20,065 nucleotides of DNA from Clostridiales bacterium (GCA_021203425.1 JAJQBF010000129.1:1-20065), one strand, 5' to 3'. Shown: positions 1 to 8,460, numbered from the stretch's first letter. Made by a program: numbers and translations. The notes: a model not told the origin generated them from the sequence alone.

Positions 1-4
1 CCTT

Positions 5-10
5 TATAAT
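5..10 (+). promoter_or_regulatory. possible -10 box of the uxuA operon
   Basis: A TATAAT hexamer lies 44 bases before the uxuA start codon, a sensible place for a -10 box and giving a leader of roughly 35-40 bases. The matching -35 box would fall outside the window, so the promoter cannot be confirmed. Confidence 0.35.
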
Positions 11-54
11 ATAAATATGGTGATAAATGCAATAACGAAAGGAGGAAATAAGTT

Positions 55-1107
55 ATGAAATTATCATTCAGATGGTATGGCGAAGACGACAAGGTTACCC
101 TTGAAAATATCAGACAAATTCCGGGTATGTACTCTGTTGTTACAGCTGTTTATGACGTTCCCGTAGGTGAGGTTTGGAGTGAAGAAAGCATAGCAAGGCT
201 CAAAAAGCTTACAGAAGATACCGGACTTGCTTTTGAGGTTATCGAAAGCATACCCGTTCACGAAGACATAAAGCTGGGCAAGCCCACAAGGGACAAGTAC
301 ATTGCAAATTATTGTGAAAACATAAGGAGAGTAGCAAAAGCCGGTATAAAGTGCGTATGCTATAATTTTATGCCCGTTTTCGACTGGACAAGAACACAGC
401 TTGACCACCCACTTCCCGATGGCTCAACCTCTCTTGTTTATTATCAGGAACAGGTTGATAAGGTTAATCCCCTTGAAAGCGACAGCGATTTAACCCTTCC
501 CGGCTGGGACGCAAGCTATTCAAGAGAAGAGCTTAAAAGCGTTGTTGCGGAATATAACGCAATGAGCGAAGAAGATTTGTGGGACAACCTTAAATATTTC
601 CTTGAAAGGGTTATTCCCGTTGCGGCTGAGTGTGACGTAAATATGGCAATTCACGAAGACGACCCCTGTTGGAGCATTTTCGGTTTGCCCAGAATTATTG
701 TTGACGAAAAGAGCCTTGACAGATTTTTGTCTCTTGTAGACGATAAACACAACGGTCTTACGCTTTGCACAGGTTCTCTTGGCTGTTCGGCTGAAAACGA
801 TGTTGCGGCTATGGCGGCTAAATATGCAAAAATGGGCAGAATTCATTTTGCTCACTTAAGAAATGTAGCCGTTCTCGATAACGGTTTTGAAGAAAGAGCC
901 CATCTTTCAAGCTGCGGTTCACTGGATATGTATGCCATAGTTAAAGCCCTTCACGACAACGGCTTTGACGGCTATGTAAGACCCGATCACGGCAGAATGA
1001 TTTGGGGCGAAACAGGCAGAGCCGGCTACGGACTTTATGACAGAGCCTTGGGGGCAGCTTATATTAACGGATTATTTGAGGCTGTAGAAAAAGCAGACAG
1101 GAGGTAA
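55..1107 (+). CDS. uxuA: mannonate dehydratase
   Basis: Dehydrates D-mannonate to 2-keto-3-deoxy-D-gluconate in the cytoplasm, in the glucuronate/fructuronate branch of hexuronate catabolism. At 350 residues it matches the shorter Gram-positive form of the family and is recognisable along its whole length, from the N-terminal FRWYGEDD to the C-terminal YVRPDHGR. H200 (in MAIHEDDP), C238 (in TLCTGSLG), H267 (in HFAHLRN) and D311 (in RPDHGR) sit where the family's divalent-metal ligands are expected; their assignment is by recollection of the family. The ATG is fixed by AAAGGAGG at 38-45. It is the first visible gene of a five-gene operon and its stop codon overlaps the ribosome site of the next gene, only 5 bases away. 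Confidence 0.95.
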   Translation: MKLSFRWYGEDDKVTLENIRQIPGMYSVVTAVYDVPVGEVWSEESIARLKKLTEDTGLAFEVIESIPVHEDIKLGKPTRDKYIANYCENIRRVAKAGIKCVCYNFMPVFDWTRTQLDHPLPDGSTSLVYYQEQVDKVNPLESDSDLTLPGWDASYSREELKSVVAEYNAMSEEDLWDNLKYFLERVIPVAAECDVNMAIHEDDPCWSIFGLPRIIVDEKSLDRFLSLVDDKHNGLTLCTGSLGCSAENDVAAMAAKYAKMGRIHFAHLRNVAVLDNGFEERAHLSSCGSLDMYAIVKALHDNGFDGYVRPDHGRMIWGETGRAGYGLYDRALGAAYINGLFEAVEKADRR

Positions 1108-1112
1108 TTTTT

Positions 1113-1964
1113 ATGACAGATTTATGTTTCGGAACGAATTTAACGGGAAAGGTTGCCGTTGTAACAGGCGCAGGAGGAGTTCTCTGCGGAATGTTTGCAA
1201 AGACACTGGCAAAAGCAGGGGCAAAGGTTGCCGTTCTTGACCTTAACGAGGAGGCGGCTGAGATTGTTGCCAAGGAAATAACAGATGCCGGAGGAATAGG
1301 AAAGGCTTACAAGACAAACGTACTTGACAAAGACTCCCTTCTTGCTGCACATACGGCAATACTTAAAGATTTAGGCAAATGCGACATATTATTAAACGGT
1401 GCCGGAGGAAACAACCCAGGAGCACAGACAGAAAAGGAATATTATACAGAAGGGGACATTGACGCAGAAACAGTTTCTTTCTTCGACCTTGACCAAAAAG
1501 GTGTTGAATTTGTTTTTAACTTAAACTTCCTTGGAACACTTCTTCCCACACAGGAATTTGCCAAGGATATGCTGGGCAGAGAGGGCTGTAACATTTTAAA
1601 TGTATCTTCAATGAACGCATATACACCACTTACAAAAATCCCTGCCTACAGCGGAGCTAAAGCCGCAGTAAGCAACTTTACACAGTGGCTTGCCGTTCAC
1701 TTCTCGAAGGTGGGCATAAGAGTAAACGCTATTGCTCCCGGTTTCTTTGTTACAAACCAAAACAGAAAGCTTTTGTTTAATGAAGACGGCACTTCAACTC
1801 CGAGAACAGGCAAAATTTTAGCATCTACTCCTATGGAGCGTTTCGGCGAGGCAGAAGAGCTTAACGGCGCCGTTCTCTTCCTTCTGAACAATGAAGCCGC
1901 AAGCTTTATAACAGGCGTTGTAATTCCTATTGACGGCGGCTTTTCAGCTTATTCGGGCGTCTAA
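1113..1964 (+). CDS. SDR-family D-mannonate oxidoreductase (fructuronate reductase)
   Basis: Short-chain dehydrogenase/reductase of 283 residues, expected to interconvert D-fructuronate and D-mannonate and so feed the neighbouring mannonate dehydratase. Visible SDR landmarks are the nucleotide-binding TGAGGVLCG (18-26), Asp43 at the end of the second strand (suggesting NAD(H) rather than NADP(H)), NGAGGNNPGA (95-104), Ser165/166, and the catalytic YSGAK (Tyr179, Lys183). The AGGNNP-type segment and the pairing with uxuA fit the SDR enzymes that replace the classical UxuB in many Firmicutes (B. subtilis YjmF type). The ribosome site AGGAGG (1099-1104) runs into the uxuA stop codon, indicating coupled translation. 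Another sugar-acid dehydrogenase activity cannot be excluded from sequence alone. Confidence 0.88.
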   Translation: MTDLCFGTNLTGKVAVVTGAGGVLCGMFAKTLAKAGAKVAVLDLNEEAAEIVAKEITDAGGIGKAYKTNVLDKDSLLAAHTAILKDLGKCDILLNGAGGNNPGAQTEKEYYTEGDIDAETVSFFDLDQKGVEFVFNLNFLGTLLPTQEFAKDMLGREGCNILNVSSMNAYTPLTKIPAYSGAKAAVSNFTQWLAVHFSKVGIRVNAIAPGFFVTNQNRKLLFNEDGTSTPRTGKILASTPMERFGEAEELNGAVLFLLNNEAASFITGVVIPIDGGFSAYSGV

Positions 1965-1988
1965 TATAAATAAAGAGGGGGTATACTA

Positions 1989-3011
1989 ATGAAACGTGTA
2001 TTAAAGATTTTATCCGTTTCCGCTGCCGCTTTAATTACCCTTACAGCCTTAACGGGCTGCGGCGGCAGCGAAAGCAAAAGAATTGTAAGAATAGGTCATA
2101 ACCAGTCTATGGAACACCCCACACATATAGCTCTTACGGCTTTTGAAGAATATATAGAAGAAAACTTAGGCGACAAATATGATGTTGAGGTTTACCCCAG
2201 CGAGCTTTTAGGCTCTCAAACAGATATGGTTCAGCTTACACAGACAGGGGCTATTGACTTCTGCGTAGCCAGCAACGCCATTCTGGAAACCTTCAGCAAA
2301 AACTACGAAATTTTCAATTTGCCCTATCTTTTCGCAAGTGCGGAGGCCTATCACGAGGTTATGGACAACGAGGAAATAACGGATCAGCTTTTCAAGTCAA
2401 CGGAAAAGGCCGGCTTTGAAGCCGTAACCTGGCTTGACGCAGGAACCAGAAATTTCTACACCGTAAACAAGGAAATTAACTCACCCGAGGATTTAAAGGG
2501 GCTTAAAATAAGAGTTCAGCAGTCACCCACAAACGTTGAAATGATGAGACTTTTAGGCGGTTCAGCTACTCCTATGGGTTTCGGCGAGGTTTATACAGCC
2601 CTCCAGTCAAACATAATTGACGGTGCGGAAAACAACGAGCTTGCCTTAACAGATAACGGTCATGGCGAAGTCTGCAAGTATTATTCCTATGATATGCATC
2701 AAATGGTGCCCGACATATTAATAGGCAATTACAACTTTTTAAACGAACTTCCGGAAGACGAAAGAGAAATTTTCGAAGAAGGTTTTAAGCTTATAAATCA
2801 GGTTGAAAGAGAAGAATGGACAACGGCTGTTGAGGCGGCAAAGACAAGGGCACAGGAAGAAATGGGAGTTAATTTTATTTACCCCGACCAGCAGCCATTT
2901 GTAGACGCCTGTCAGCCTTTACATCAGTCCGTTCTTGAAGGAAATCCCGATATTGTTCCCATATATGAGGCAATTCAGGAAGTAAACGCAAAATATACTG
3001 ATACTGAGTAA
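1989..3011 (+). CDS. dctP: TRAP transporter solute-binding lipoprotein (DctP family)
   Basis: Extracytoplasmic substrate-binding subunit of a tripartite ATP-independent periplasmic (TRAP) transporter; it captures an organic acid and delivers it to the membrane subunits. The N-terminus is a lipoprotein signal with lipobox LTGC, so Cys24 would be lipidated and the protein held on the outer face of the membrane, as usual in Gram-positives. The family signature is clear: GTRNFYT (Arg154) and LKIRVQQSP (Arg175), followed by TPMGFGEVYTALQ. The two arginines correspond to the pair that binds the substrate carboxylate in characterised TRAP binding proteins. It begins 24 bases after the oxidoreductase gene, with AGAGGGGG at 1974-1981. 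Given its neighbours the ligand is probably a hexuronate or aldonate; this is inferred, not read from the sequence. Confidence 0.93.
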   Translation: MKRVLKILSVSAAALITLTALTGCGGSESKRIVRIGHNQSMEHPTHIALTAFEEYIEENLGDKYDVEVYPSELLGSQTDMVQLTQTGAIDFCVASNAILETFSKNYEIFNLPYLFASAEAYHEVMDNEEITDQLFKSTEKAGFEAVTWLDAGTRNFYTVNKEINSPEDLKGLKIRVQQSPTNVEMMRLLGGSATPMGFGEVYTALQSNIIDGAENNELALTDNGHGEVCKYYSYDMHQMVPDILIGNYNFLNELPEDEREIFEEGFKLINQVEREEWTTAVEAAKTRAQEEMGVNFIYPDQQPFVDACQPLHQSVLEGNPDIVPIYEAIQEVNAKYTDTE

Positions 3012-3023
3012 GGAGGGATTTGT

Positions 3024-3497
3024 GTGGACAATTTAAGAAATGTATTAAACAAAATTATAAATTTTCTTGCGGCAGTCAGCTTTGCGGCAATGGTTATACT
3101 TACCTGTTGGCAGGTATTCACAAGATATATTCTTCAAAATCCCTCTTCATGGTCAGAAGAGCTTGTAGGCTATCTTTTCGCTTGGATGTCTCTTCTGGGA
3201 GCCTGTGTTGTAACAGGTGAAAGAGGTCATATGAATATTCCCGTTCTTGTTGAAAAAATGGGAGAAACAGCAAAGAAAGGCTTTCTTATTTTAGCCGAGG
3301 TTATCGCTTTTCTGTTTGCGGTGGCTATTCTCGTTTACGGCGGCTTACAGATTACGGTTTTGGCTATGGGTCAGCTTACCTCGTCACTGGGTGTTGCAAT
3401 CGGTGTATTTTATGTAATTATGCCTGTCTGCGGTATTATAAATATGATTTATACTGTTTTAAATGTTATTGATATATGTAAAGGAAAGGGGGTATAA
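3024..3497 (+). CDS. dctQ: TRAP transporter small membrane subunit (DctQ family)
   Basis: Small integral membrane component of the TRAP transporter, 157 residues with four predicted membrane segments (about 13-33, 47-66, 85-107 and 120-147). The stretch WQVFTRYIL followed by SSWSEELVGYLFAWM is typical of DctQ proteins. The start is a GTG at 3024, chosen because AAGGAGGG (3010-3017) lies 6 bases upstream and because the frame then begins just before the first membrane segment. That ribosome site overlaps the dctP stop codon, so the two are translationally linked. It is expected to pair with the DctM subunit encoded 3 bases downstream; the two together form the sodium-coupled membrane part. Confidence 0.92.
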   Translation: MDNLRNVLNKIINFLAAVSFAAMVILTCWQVFTRYILQNPSSWSEELVGYLFAWMSLLGACVVTGERGHMNIPVLVEKMGETAKKGFLILAEVIAFLFAVAILVYGGLQITVLAMGQLTSSLGVAIGVFYVIMPVCGIINMIYTVLNVIDICKGKGV

Positions 3498-3500
3498 TCT

Positions 3501-4799
3501 ATGGCTATTGAATCATTATTTATAATTCTTGTTATTCTTGCGGTTCTCCTTGCCTTCGGTGTACCTATTTCTTACGCAATCGGTATATCCTCCCTTGCGG
3601 CAATCATAAGAACCGTACCCCTTGATATATCGGTTGTTACGTCGGCTCAAAGAACCTTCGTAGGTATGAGCAAGTTCAGTCTTACGGCGATTCCCTTCTT
3701 CATATTAGCCGGAAATCTTATGAATCAGGGCGGTATAGCCAAAAGACTTGTTGATTTTGTTAATGCGCTTTTAGGAAAGCTGCCCGGCTCTCTTATGGTT
3801 ACAAACGTAGGGGCAAACGCACTTTTTGGCGCAATCTCCGGCTCGGCCTCCGCTGCAGCAGCTGCCGTAGGAAATATGGTCAGCGAGGGCGAAGAGGAGC
3901 TTGGCTATGACAAGGCAGTCTGCGCCGCAACAAACGGGGCTTCCGCTCCCTCGGGACTTTTGATCCCTCCTTCAAACACACTTATTACCTATTCTCTTGT
4001 TTCAGGCGGAACCTCTGTTGCGGCTCTCTTCCTTGCCGGCTATATCCCCGGAATCATCTGGGCAGTATGCTGTATAATCGTTGCCATAATTATAGCAAAG
4101 AAAAAGGGCTATACAGGCACAAAGGAAAAATTCAGCTTTAAGAATTTGGGTATTGTTACATTAAAGGCTCTTCCGGCCCTTTCCCTTATTATCGTTGTTA
4201 TCGGCGGTATTATCTGCGGAGTATTTACGGCAACGGAAGGTTCGGCGGTAGCTGTTGTATACGCTCTTATTTTGGGTATTATCTATAAGAACATCACATG
4301 GAAGTCCTTTGTTGAAATACTTATAGAAAGCGCTAAAATGAGCGGTATGATTGTTTTCCTTATAGGTGTATCAAACATTTTAAGCTGGGTTATGGCGTTT
4401 ACACAGATTCCACAGGCTATATCAGCCGTTCTTTTGGGAATTACGGATAACAAGTATATACTTCTTCTTATAATGAATGTTATACTTCTTATCGCCGGAA
4501 CATTTATGGACGTAACTCCTGCGATACTTATATTCACACCCCTTTTCCTTCCCATAGCTCAAAGTTTCGGAATGGAACCGGTACACTTCGGCTTAATGCT
4601 TGTTTATAACCTCTGTATAGGCAACATAACTCCTCCCGTAGGCAACACACTCTTTGTTGCAATCAAGGTAGGAAAGACAACCCTTGCAAAGTCAATGCCA
4701 TATATGCTTATGTATTATGTGGCAATTCTTATAGGCTTGATGCTTGTTACCTATATTCCGGCATTCACAATGATTCTGCCTCAGTTAGCAGGTTTATAA
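3501..4799 (+). CDS. dctM: TRAP transporter large permease subunit (DctM family)
   Basis: Large permease of the TRAP transporter, 432 residues, very hydrophobic with about a dozen membrane segments, the normal length for the family. Conserved blocks are visible: GAISGSASAAAAAVG (around 110-125), GASAPSGLLIPPSN (around 145-158) and, near the C-terminus, NLCIGNITPPVGNTL, the two inverted-repeat 'PP' regions that line the transport path. AAAGGGGG (3485-3492) precedes the ATG and only 3 bases separate it from dctQ. It is the last gene of the operon; a terminator follows about 30 bases after the stop. With dctP and dctQ the transporter is complete, so the operon encodes its own uptake system plus two catabolic steps. 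Confidence 0.94.
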   Translation: MAIESLFIILVILAVLLAFGVPISYAIGISSLAAIIRTVPLDISVVTSAQRTFVGMSKFSLTAIPFFILAGNLMNQGGIAKRLVDFVNALLGKLPGSLMVTNVGANALFGAISGSASAAAAAVGNMVSEGEEELGYDKAVCAATNGASAPSGLLIPPSNTLITYSLVSGGTSVAALFLAGYIPGIIWAVCCIIVAIIIAKKKGYTGTKEKFSFKNLGIVTLKALPALSLIIVVIGGIICGVFTATEGSAVAVVYALILGIIYKNITWKSFVEILIESAKMSGMIVFLIGVSNILSWVMAFTQIPQAISAVLLGITDNKYILLLIMNVILLIAGTFMDVTPAILIFTPLFLPIAQSFGMEPVHFGLMLVYNLCIGNITPPVGNTLFVAIKVGKTTLAKSMPYMLMYYVAILIGLMLVTYIPAFTMILPQLAGL

Positions 4800-4801
4800 T
4801 A

Positions 4802-4822
4802 AAATTCCTCCCTTTGGAATTT
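4802..4822 (+). other. small stem-loop after dctM
   Basis: AAATTCC (4802-4808) and GGAATTT (4816-4822) are exact inverted repeats separated by 7 bases, just after the dctM stop codon. There is no T run behind it; it may assist termination or protect the 3' end together with the following hairpin. Confidence 0.4.
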
Positions 4823-4829
4823 ATTGCAT

Positions 4830-4863
4830 AAAAAAAGTCCCCCGTTAAGGGGGATCTTTTTTT
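4830..4863. terminator. bidirectional intrinsic terminator between convergent operons
   Basis: CCCCC (4839-4843), loop GTTAA and GGGGG (4849-4853) form a strong hairpin. It is flanked by seven A on the left (4830-4836) and seven T on the right (4857-4863), so a U tract follows the stem on both strands. It ends the uxuA-TRAP operon on the + strand and the pectate lyase/small-ORF transcript on the - strand. Confidence 0.88.
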
Positions 4864-4866
4864 ATC

Positions 4867-5013
4867 TTAATATTTTATTAATGTACTGTAGGAGATTTTG
4901 CCGTAGGCGGCATTTGTACCGTCTTGAACAGTGGTTGAACTTAATTCGGCAATATTTTCATTTCCCTTTATTTCAATTGTGTTAATATGCGGTTTTTCAT
5001 ATTCTTTTTTCAT
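4867..5013 (-). CDS. 48-residue small protein of unknown function
   Basis: A small ORF starting MKKEYEKPHI and ending STLIKY. It begins 12 bases after the pectate lyase stop codon, and its ribosome site AAGGGGG (5021-5027 on the - strand) overlaps that stop, so it is probably translated from the same mRNA. The stop codon is 4 bases before the bidirectional terminator, so the ORF fills the gap exactly. The N-terminal half is charged (KKEYEKP, IEIKGNEN); the C-terminal half is small, polar and Tyr/Gly-containing, with no Cys, signal peptide or membrane segment. Short 'YEKP' proteins are common in gut Clostridia but I know no function. The YxxP start faintly recalls leaders of ribosomally made modified peptides such as lasso peptides, but no maturation enzyme is encoded here. 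Confidence 0.72.
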   Translation of the reverse strand: MKKEYEKPHINTIEIKGNENIAELSSTTVQDGTNAAYGKISYSTLIKY

Positions 5014-5025
5014 AATCTAACCCCC

Positions 5026-8000
5026 TTATGTTTCATCTGCAACCGTTTCTGCGGCAGCAATTTCCGTAAGACTTGTGCTATATGAAAAGTCCGTTGCTCC
5101 GGCTGAGTCTTCTATTTTTACGATATATACATATGTATAACTGTCGCCTAATTCGGAAGGCTGAATTATGAATCCGTCAACAACTGCTGCTGCATATACT
5201 GTGCCGGTTGAAACGCTTTCTGTATTATCGGCTTTAACTTCCACAGTCATATCGGAATATGATTCAAAATCGCTGTCTGAAATTGTAGTTCCTGCAACAA
5301 TATAGCTGTCACTGCCGTCAGTTATTATGTATCCGCTGCCGTTGCTGTCGGTTTCTATAGCAACACCTACGGCTACATTTACAGCATAAAGACTTATAGC
5401 CTTTTCAAAAACCACATAATAAGTTCCCGCTGAAGGAAGTGTGATTATATTACTTACCGTTCCGTCAGAATTACTTGAGACACTTAAATATGTATCTAAT
5501 GTTGAAACATCGTTTACAGAATATATTTTTGCATTTCTTGTCGTTCCGTCTGTGTTTGAAGAAATTCCCAAAAGCTGTACAACCCCTGAGCCGGCTGTTA
5601 CAAACTTAATTGCTCTTGCTGTAGGAATACTGTCTGTATAGACTGTAGTTCCGCCGGATTTTAAGCAGTAGTCATAAGTAACATATTCGGCAAAGGTTCT
5701 GCTGTTTTTAGAACTTACAGTTAAACTTCCGGTATATTTATTACTGCTGTCAACATCAGATGTTGCAAGTAATGTAAAATAATCACTGTAAGCTGAACTG
5801 TTTTCGGTAATTGTAACATCGGAACTGACGCTATTTGTAAATGTCAACGTTGCTGTGTCATAAATAACGCTCGGGAAAGAAACAGTTATTGAGGTTATGT
5901 TTAAATCTCCGTCGGGCTGTAAATAATAGCTGCCTGCCGACAGGTCGCTTGCTATAGCTGTTCCGGCTGAATCGGGGTCTACACCCTGTTCATATACTAT
6001 GGAGCCGCAGTTTGTAGTTGCATCTGAGCTGTTATAAATATAAAGTGTTCTGTCAGCCTCGCCTGCTGTTCCGCTGGCGTGTTTGCCTACAACCGTAACT
6101 GTTGCGCCGTCTATACCGGTTGTAAATGAAACCGTACTGTTCTTAGTAATTCTGAAGACACCTGAAGCTGTTGTAGTGCCCGGGTTATCAACCGTAAAAT
6201 ATGAGTTTGATGTGTAATCGTCAACTGTTACACTCTGTTCCGAGGTTATTACTCCGTCTGTTTCGTCACCTGTATCATCATCTCCGCTGTCGGAGGTATT
6301 GTTCATAATGTCTTCATATGTTTTGTCCTGCATAACTCCCGAATATGTTGTTACATAGGTTACAGCAACAGAAGCCGATGTCAGATATGAAACATTCGAA
6401 ACTTTGTTTGTACTGTCATAATAGAAATTGGTCGAATCAACATCAAAGTTATCCATCCATGCATCATCGCCTGTATGCTTACTGTTGGATGGGCTATATG
6501 TAGTTTCTCTTGACGAAGCCGTGTTGATACAGTTTGTTGTGCCGTTTTCACGTGTGCTGTTAGGGTAGGTGCTGCTGGCAGGGTTTGTTATTGTATCGTT
6601 GTAGGACTTTATAAATCCATCGCCGTAGGTAGAATCAGACTGTGTTTCAAGAGCATATGTACAGCCTGTATAATAGTTTGCCTCCGAGAAAACAAAGGCT
6701 GATGCTCTTGCGCTTATACCGGTTGTGCCGCTGCTTGCGCCGAGTGTATAGTTATTATAGTTGTGAACATTTACATATCTTGCCATAGGAAGTCTTGAAG
6801 TACAGCTGTTGTAATAATTGTGGTGATATGTATAGTTATACTGCTTTGTTGAATTGCTTCCACCGTTTAAGGAGGTTTTGTGGCAGTTATTATATACATT
6901 GTAGGAACAGGTAACATTGTAGTCTTCCGTAAAATCCGAGCTTCCGTCGCCCTCGTGTTTATCCTGTTCGTTTGCGTCTGTCAGGTCGCAGTGGTTTGCG
7001 CCTACGTCAAATGTACATCTGTGAATCCAAACATAATAGCTGCTGTCTGCACTGCAGGCATCTTCTGGAGAAGAAACGAAGTTAATGTTTCTTACCTCTG
7101 TTCCCGAACCTCTTGTAATAGTAATGCCCCAGTTTTTAGCAACTGTGTCGGTTCCTACACCTTCAATTGTAAGTCTGGGCAGATAATAAGGAGTGGTGCT
7201 GCTGCCACCTTTGAAATCCATCATATTAAGTGATGTATCCTCACCGGTAGAACTGGAAGTTTCTGAAATTGTAAAAACTCCCGAAACACTGTCAGTATAC
7301 GTACTGCCATCTATAGTAGTAATTGAAACACTGTTGCTGCTTGTATATATTGTAAACTTTGTGTTAAGGTTGTCTATTCTTGTCCCGGTATTGGTTGTAT
7401 CAGCATAATAGCTGCCACTTTTATTGTTTAAATCTTCATACCAGTTGGTATATGTTCCGGCTGATTTTCCCTTGGTTTCACTTATATAATAAGTGTTATT
7501 ACTATAAGAAGTTGCTTCCCAAGCGGTTGTGTCAACCTCGCCTAAAAATCTTACTGCATAAGAATTGCCTGTGCCGTTCTGTGTGTCTTTGTATAAATGA
7601 CTTGCGATTTCACCGATACCTATGTTGCCTGACCAAGTAACGGAGTTTTTGTTGTCTTTGGTTACATATATAACTGTAGCGTTGTCTTTTAAAACACCCT
7701 CGTCCGTATATGCCCCTATATAGTCGGAGCTTGCTCCGAAATGAGCATAGCCGGAACGGTCTTCCTGAAGTATTGTAACCGATGTTTCATAGGTTATATT
7801 GCCTGAAGTGACAACCTGAATATCGAAACTGCCGTAGCCTATACCCATAATATCAACTCTGCCGGCTGAATCTATATAGCTTACAACACATTGTTTGTAG
7901 CCGGCTGCATAGTAAGTATGGCTTCCGTCATAAACCTTAAGAGAAGTGTCGACAACATCATCTGATGAGTTAAGCTGTGTATAAGTGTCTGAATCCGTAC

Positions 8001-8190
8001 TTTTGTAATAAATTGCTGCGTTTAATGCATCAGCGTCCGACCACGTTGCGTAGGCGGTTTCATACCAGCCGCCGCAGGATGTGAACGTCGCCGATGTGTC
8101 GGCGAAAGCGGTTATGCCCTGAAAAGCCGCCGTTTGTAAAATCATTGCTCCGGCAACTACAGCCGCCGCAAGCCTTTTAAAATGTTTCAT
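5026..8190 (-). CDS. secreted multidomain pectate lyase (polysaccharide lyase family 1 type)
   Basis: Extracellular enzyme predicted to cleave de-esterified pectin (polygalacturonate) by calcium-dependent beta-elimination. Of 1054 residues, about 1-31 are a Sec signal peptide (Ala-rich core, cleavage after AFA). Residues about 38-140 resemble the Fn3-like domain often found before such catalytic domains. The beta-helix catalytic domain spans about 145-620, with WIHRCTFD (388-395), HKTSL (437-441) and the family hallmark HHNYYNSC...SRLPMAR (456-471), whose arginines include the expected catalytic base. An acidic Gly/Asp linker (about 634-646) leads to roughly 400 residues of beta-rich, Ser/Thr-rich modules I cannot name, possibly carbohydrate-binding. 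No dockerin or sortase signal is seen. AGGGAGGG (8197-8204) sets the start. It converges on the uronate operon. Confidence 0.88.
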   Translation of the reverse strand: MKHFKRLAAAVVAGAMILQTAAFQGITAFADTSATFTSCGGWYETAYATWSDADALNAAIYYKSTDSDTYTQLNSSDDVVDTSLKVYDGSHTYYAAGYKQCVVSYIDSAGRVDIMGIGYGSFDIQVVTSGNITYETSVTILQEDRSGYAHFGASSDYIGAYTDEGVLKDNATVIYVTKDNKNSVTWSGNIGIGEIASHLYKDTQNGTGNSYAVRFLGEVDTTAWEATSYSNNTYYISETKGKSAGTYTNWYEDLNNKSGSYYADTTNTGTRIDNLNTKFTIYTSSNSVSITTIDGSTYTDSVSGVFTISETSSSTGEDTSLNMMDFKGGSSTTPYYLPRLTIEGVGTDTVAKNWGITITRGSGTEVRNINFVSSPEDACSADSSYYVWIHRCTFDVGANHCDLTDANEQDKHEGDGSSDFTEDYNVTCSYNVYNNCHKTSLNGGSNSTKQYNYTYHHNYYNSCTSRLPMARYVNVHNYNNYTLGASSGTTGISARASAFVFSEANYYTGCTYALETQSDSTYGDGFIKSYNDTITNPASSTYPNSTRENGTTNCINTASSRETTYSPSNSKHTGDDAWMDNFDVDSTNFYYDSTNKVSNVSYLTSASVAVTYVTTYSGVMQDKTYEDIMNNTSDSGDDDTGDETDGVITSEQSVTVDDYTSNSYFTVDNPGTTTASGVFRITKNSTVSFTTGIDGATVTVVGKHASGTAGEADRTLYIYNSSDATTNCGSIVYEQGVDPDSAGTAIASDLSAGSYYLQPDGDLNITSITVSFPSVIYDTATLTFTNSVSSDVTITENSSAYSDYFTLLATSDVDSSNKYTGSLTVSSKNSRTFAEYVTYDYCLKSGGTTVYTDSIPTARAIKFVTAGSGVVQLLGISSNTDGTTRNAKIYSVNDVSTLDTYLSVSSNSDGTVSNIITLPSAGTYYVVFEKAISLYAVNVAVGVAIETDSNGSGYIITDGSDSYIVAGTTISDSDFESYSDMTVEVKADNTESVSTGTVYAAAVVDGFIIQPSELGDSYTYVYIVKIEDSAGATDFSYSTSLTEIAAAETVADET

Positions 8191-8212
8191 TAATTACCCT
8201 CCCTGTTTTTCT

Positions 8213-8225
8213 AAGCCTTCGGCTT
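8213..8225 (-). other. short hairpin in the pectate lyase leader
   Basis: AAGCC and GGCTT are perfect 5-base inverted repeats around a 3-base loop, 22 bases before the start codon and just upstream of the ribosome site. It would fold in the mRNA leader; any regulatory or stabilising role is a guess. Confidence 0.35.
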
Positions 8226-8306
8226 GAGAATAATATTGTAAAAAATGTTGTTAAAAAGCATAGTTTGTATATTTTGTCTGTGCTTTTACTGTTTAATTCC
8301 GTTTTC

Positions 8307-8335
8307 ATTATACAATATTTAGAATTTATTATCAA
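8307..8335 (-). promoter_or_regulatory. sigma-70-type promoter of the pectate lyase gene
   Basis: On the - strand TTGATA (8330-8335) and TATAAT (8307-8312) are separated by exactly 17 bases, a near-consensus housekeeping promoter inside very AT-rich DNA. Transcription would start near 8300, giving a leader of about 110 bases. No obvious operator repeat overlaps it. Confidence 0.75.
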
Positions 8336-8416
8336 CCCTAAAAAAATTTTTTATTAAATTCTAATTTGATTAATTATTTTTTAATTCTTCATTTTGATAA
8401 ACAGAGGGGGAAAAAC

Positions 8417-8453
8417 AAAAAAAACCGCCTTTCTTTGACAAAAAGACGGATTT
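8417..8453 (-). terminator. intrinsic terminator of the DUF4127-cardiolipin synthase operon
   Basis: Read on the - strand, CCGTCTTT (8442-8449) pairs with AAAGGCGG (8425-8432), with one G-U pair, and is followed by eight T (8417-8424). It starts about 10 bases after the cardiolipin synthase stop codon. Confidence 0.85.
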
Positions 8454-8460
8454 GTTAAAT

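Noticed and set aside
3020..3220. Alternative ORF overlapping the start of dctQ.
   Set aside because: It lies in another frame of a well-recognised DctQ gene, starts with TTG and resembles nothing; dctQ explains the ribosome site.
5026..8190. Pectate lyase as a cellulosomal (dockerin-bearing) enzyme.
   Set aside because: No paired DxNxDG calcium loops occur anywhere in the protein; the acidic 640-region is a linker, not a dockerin.
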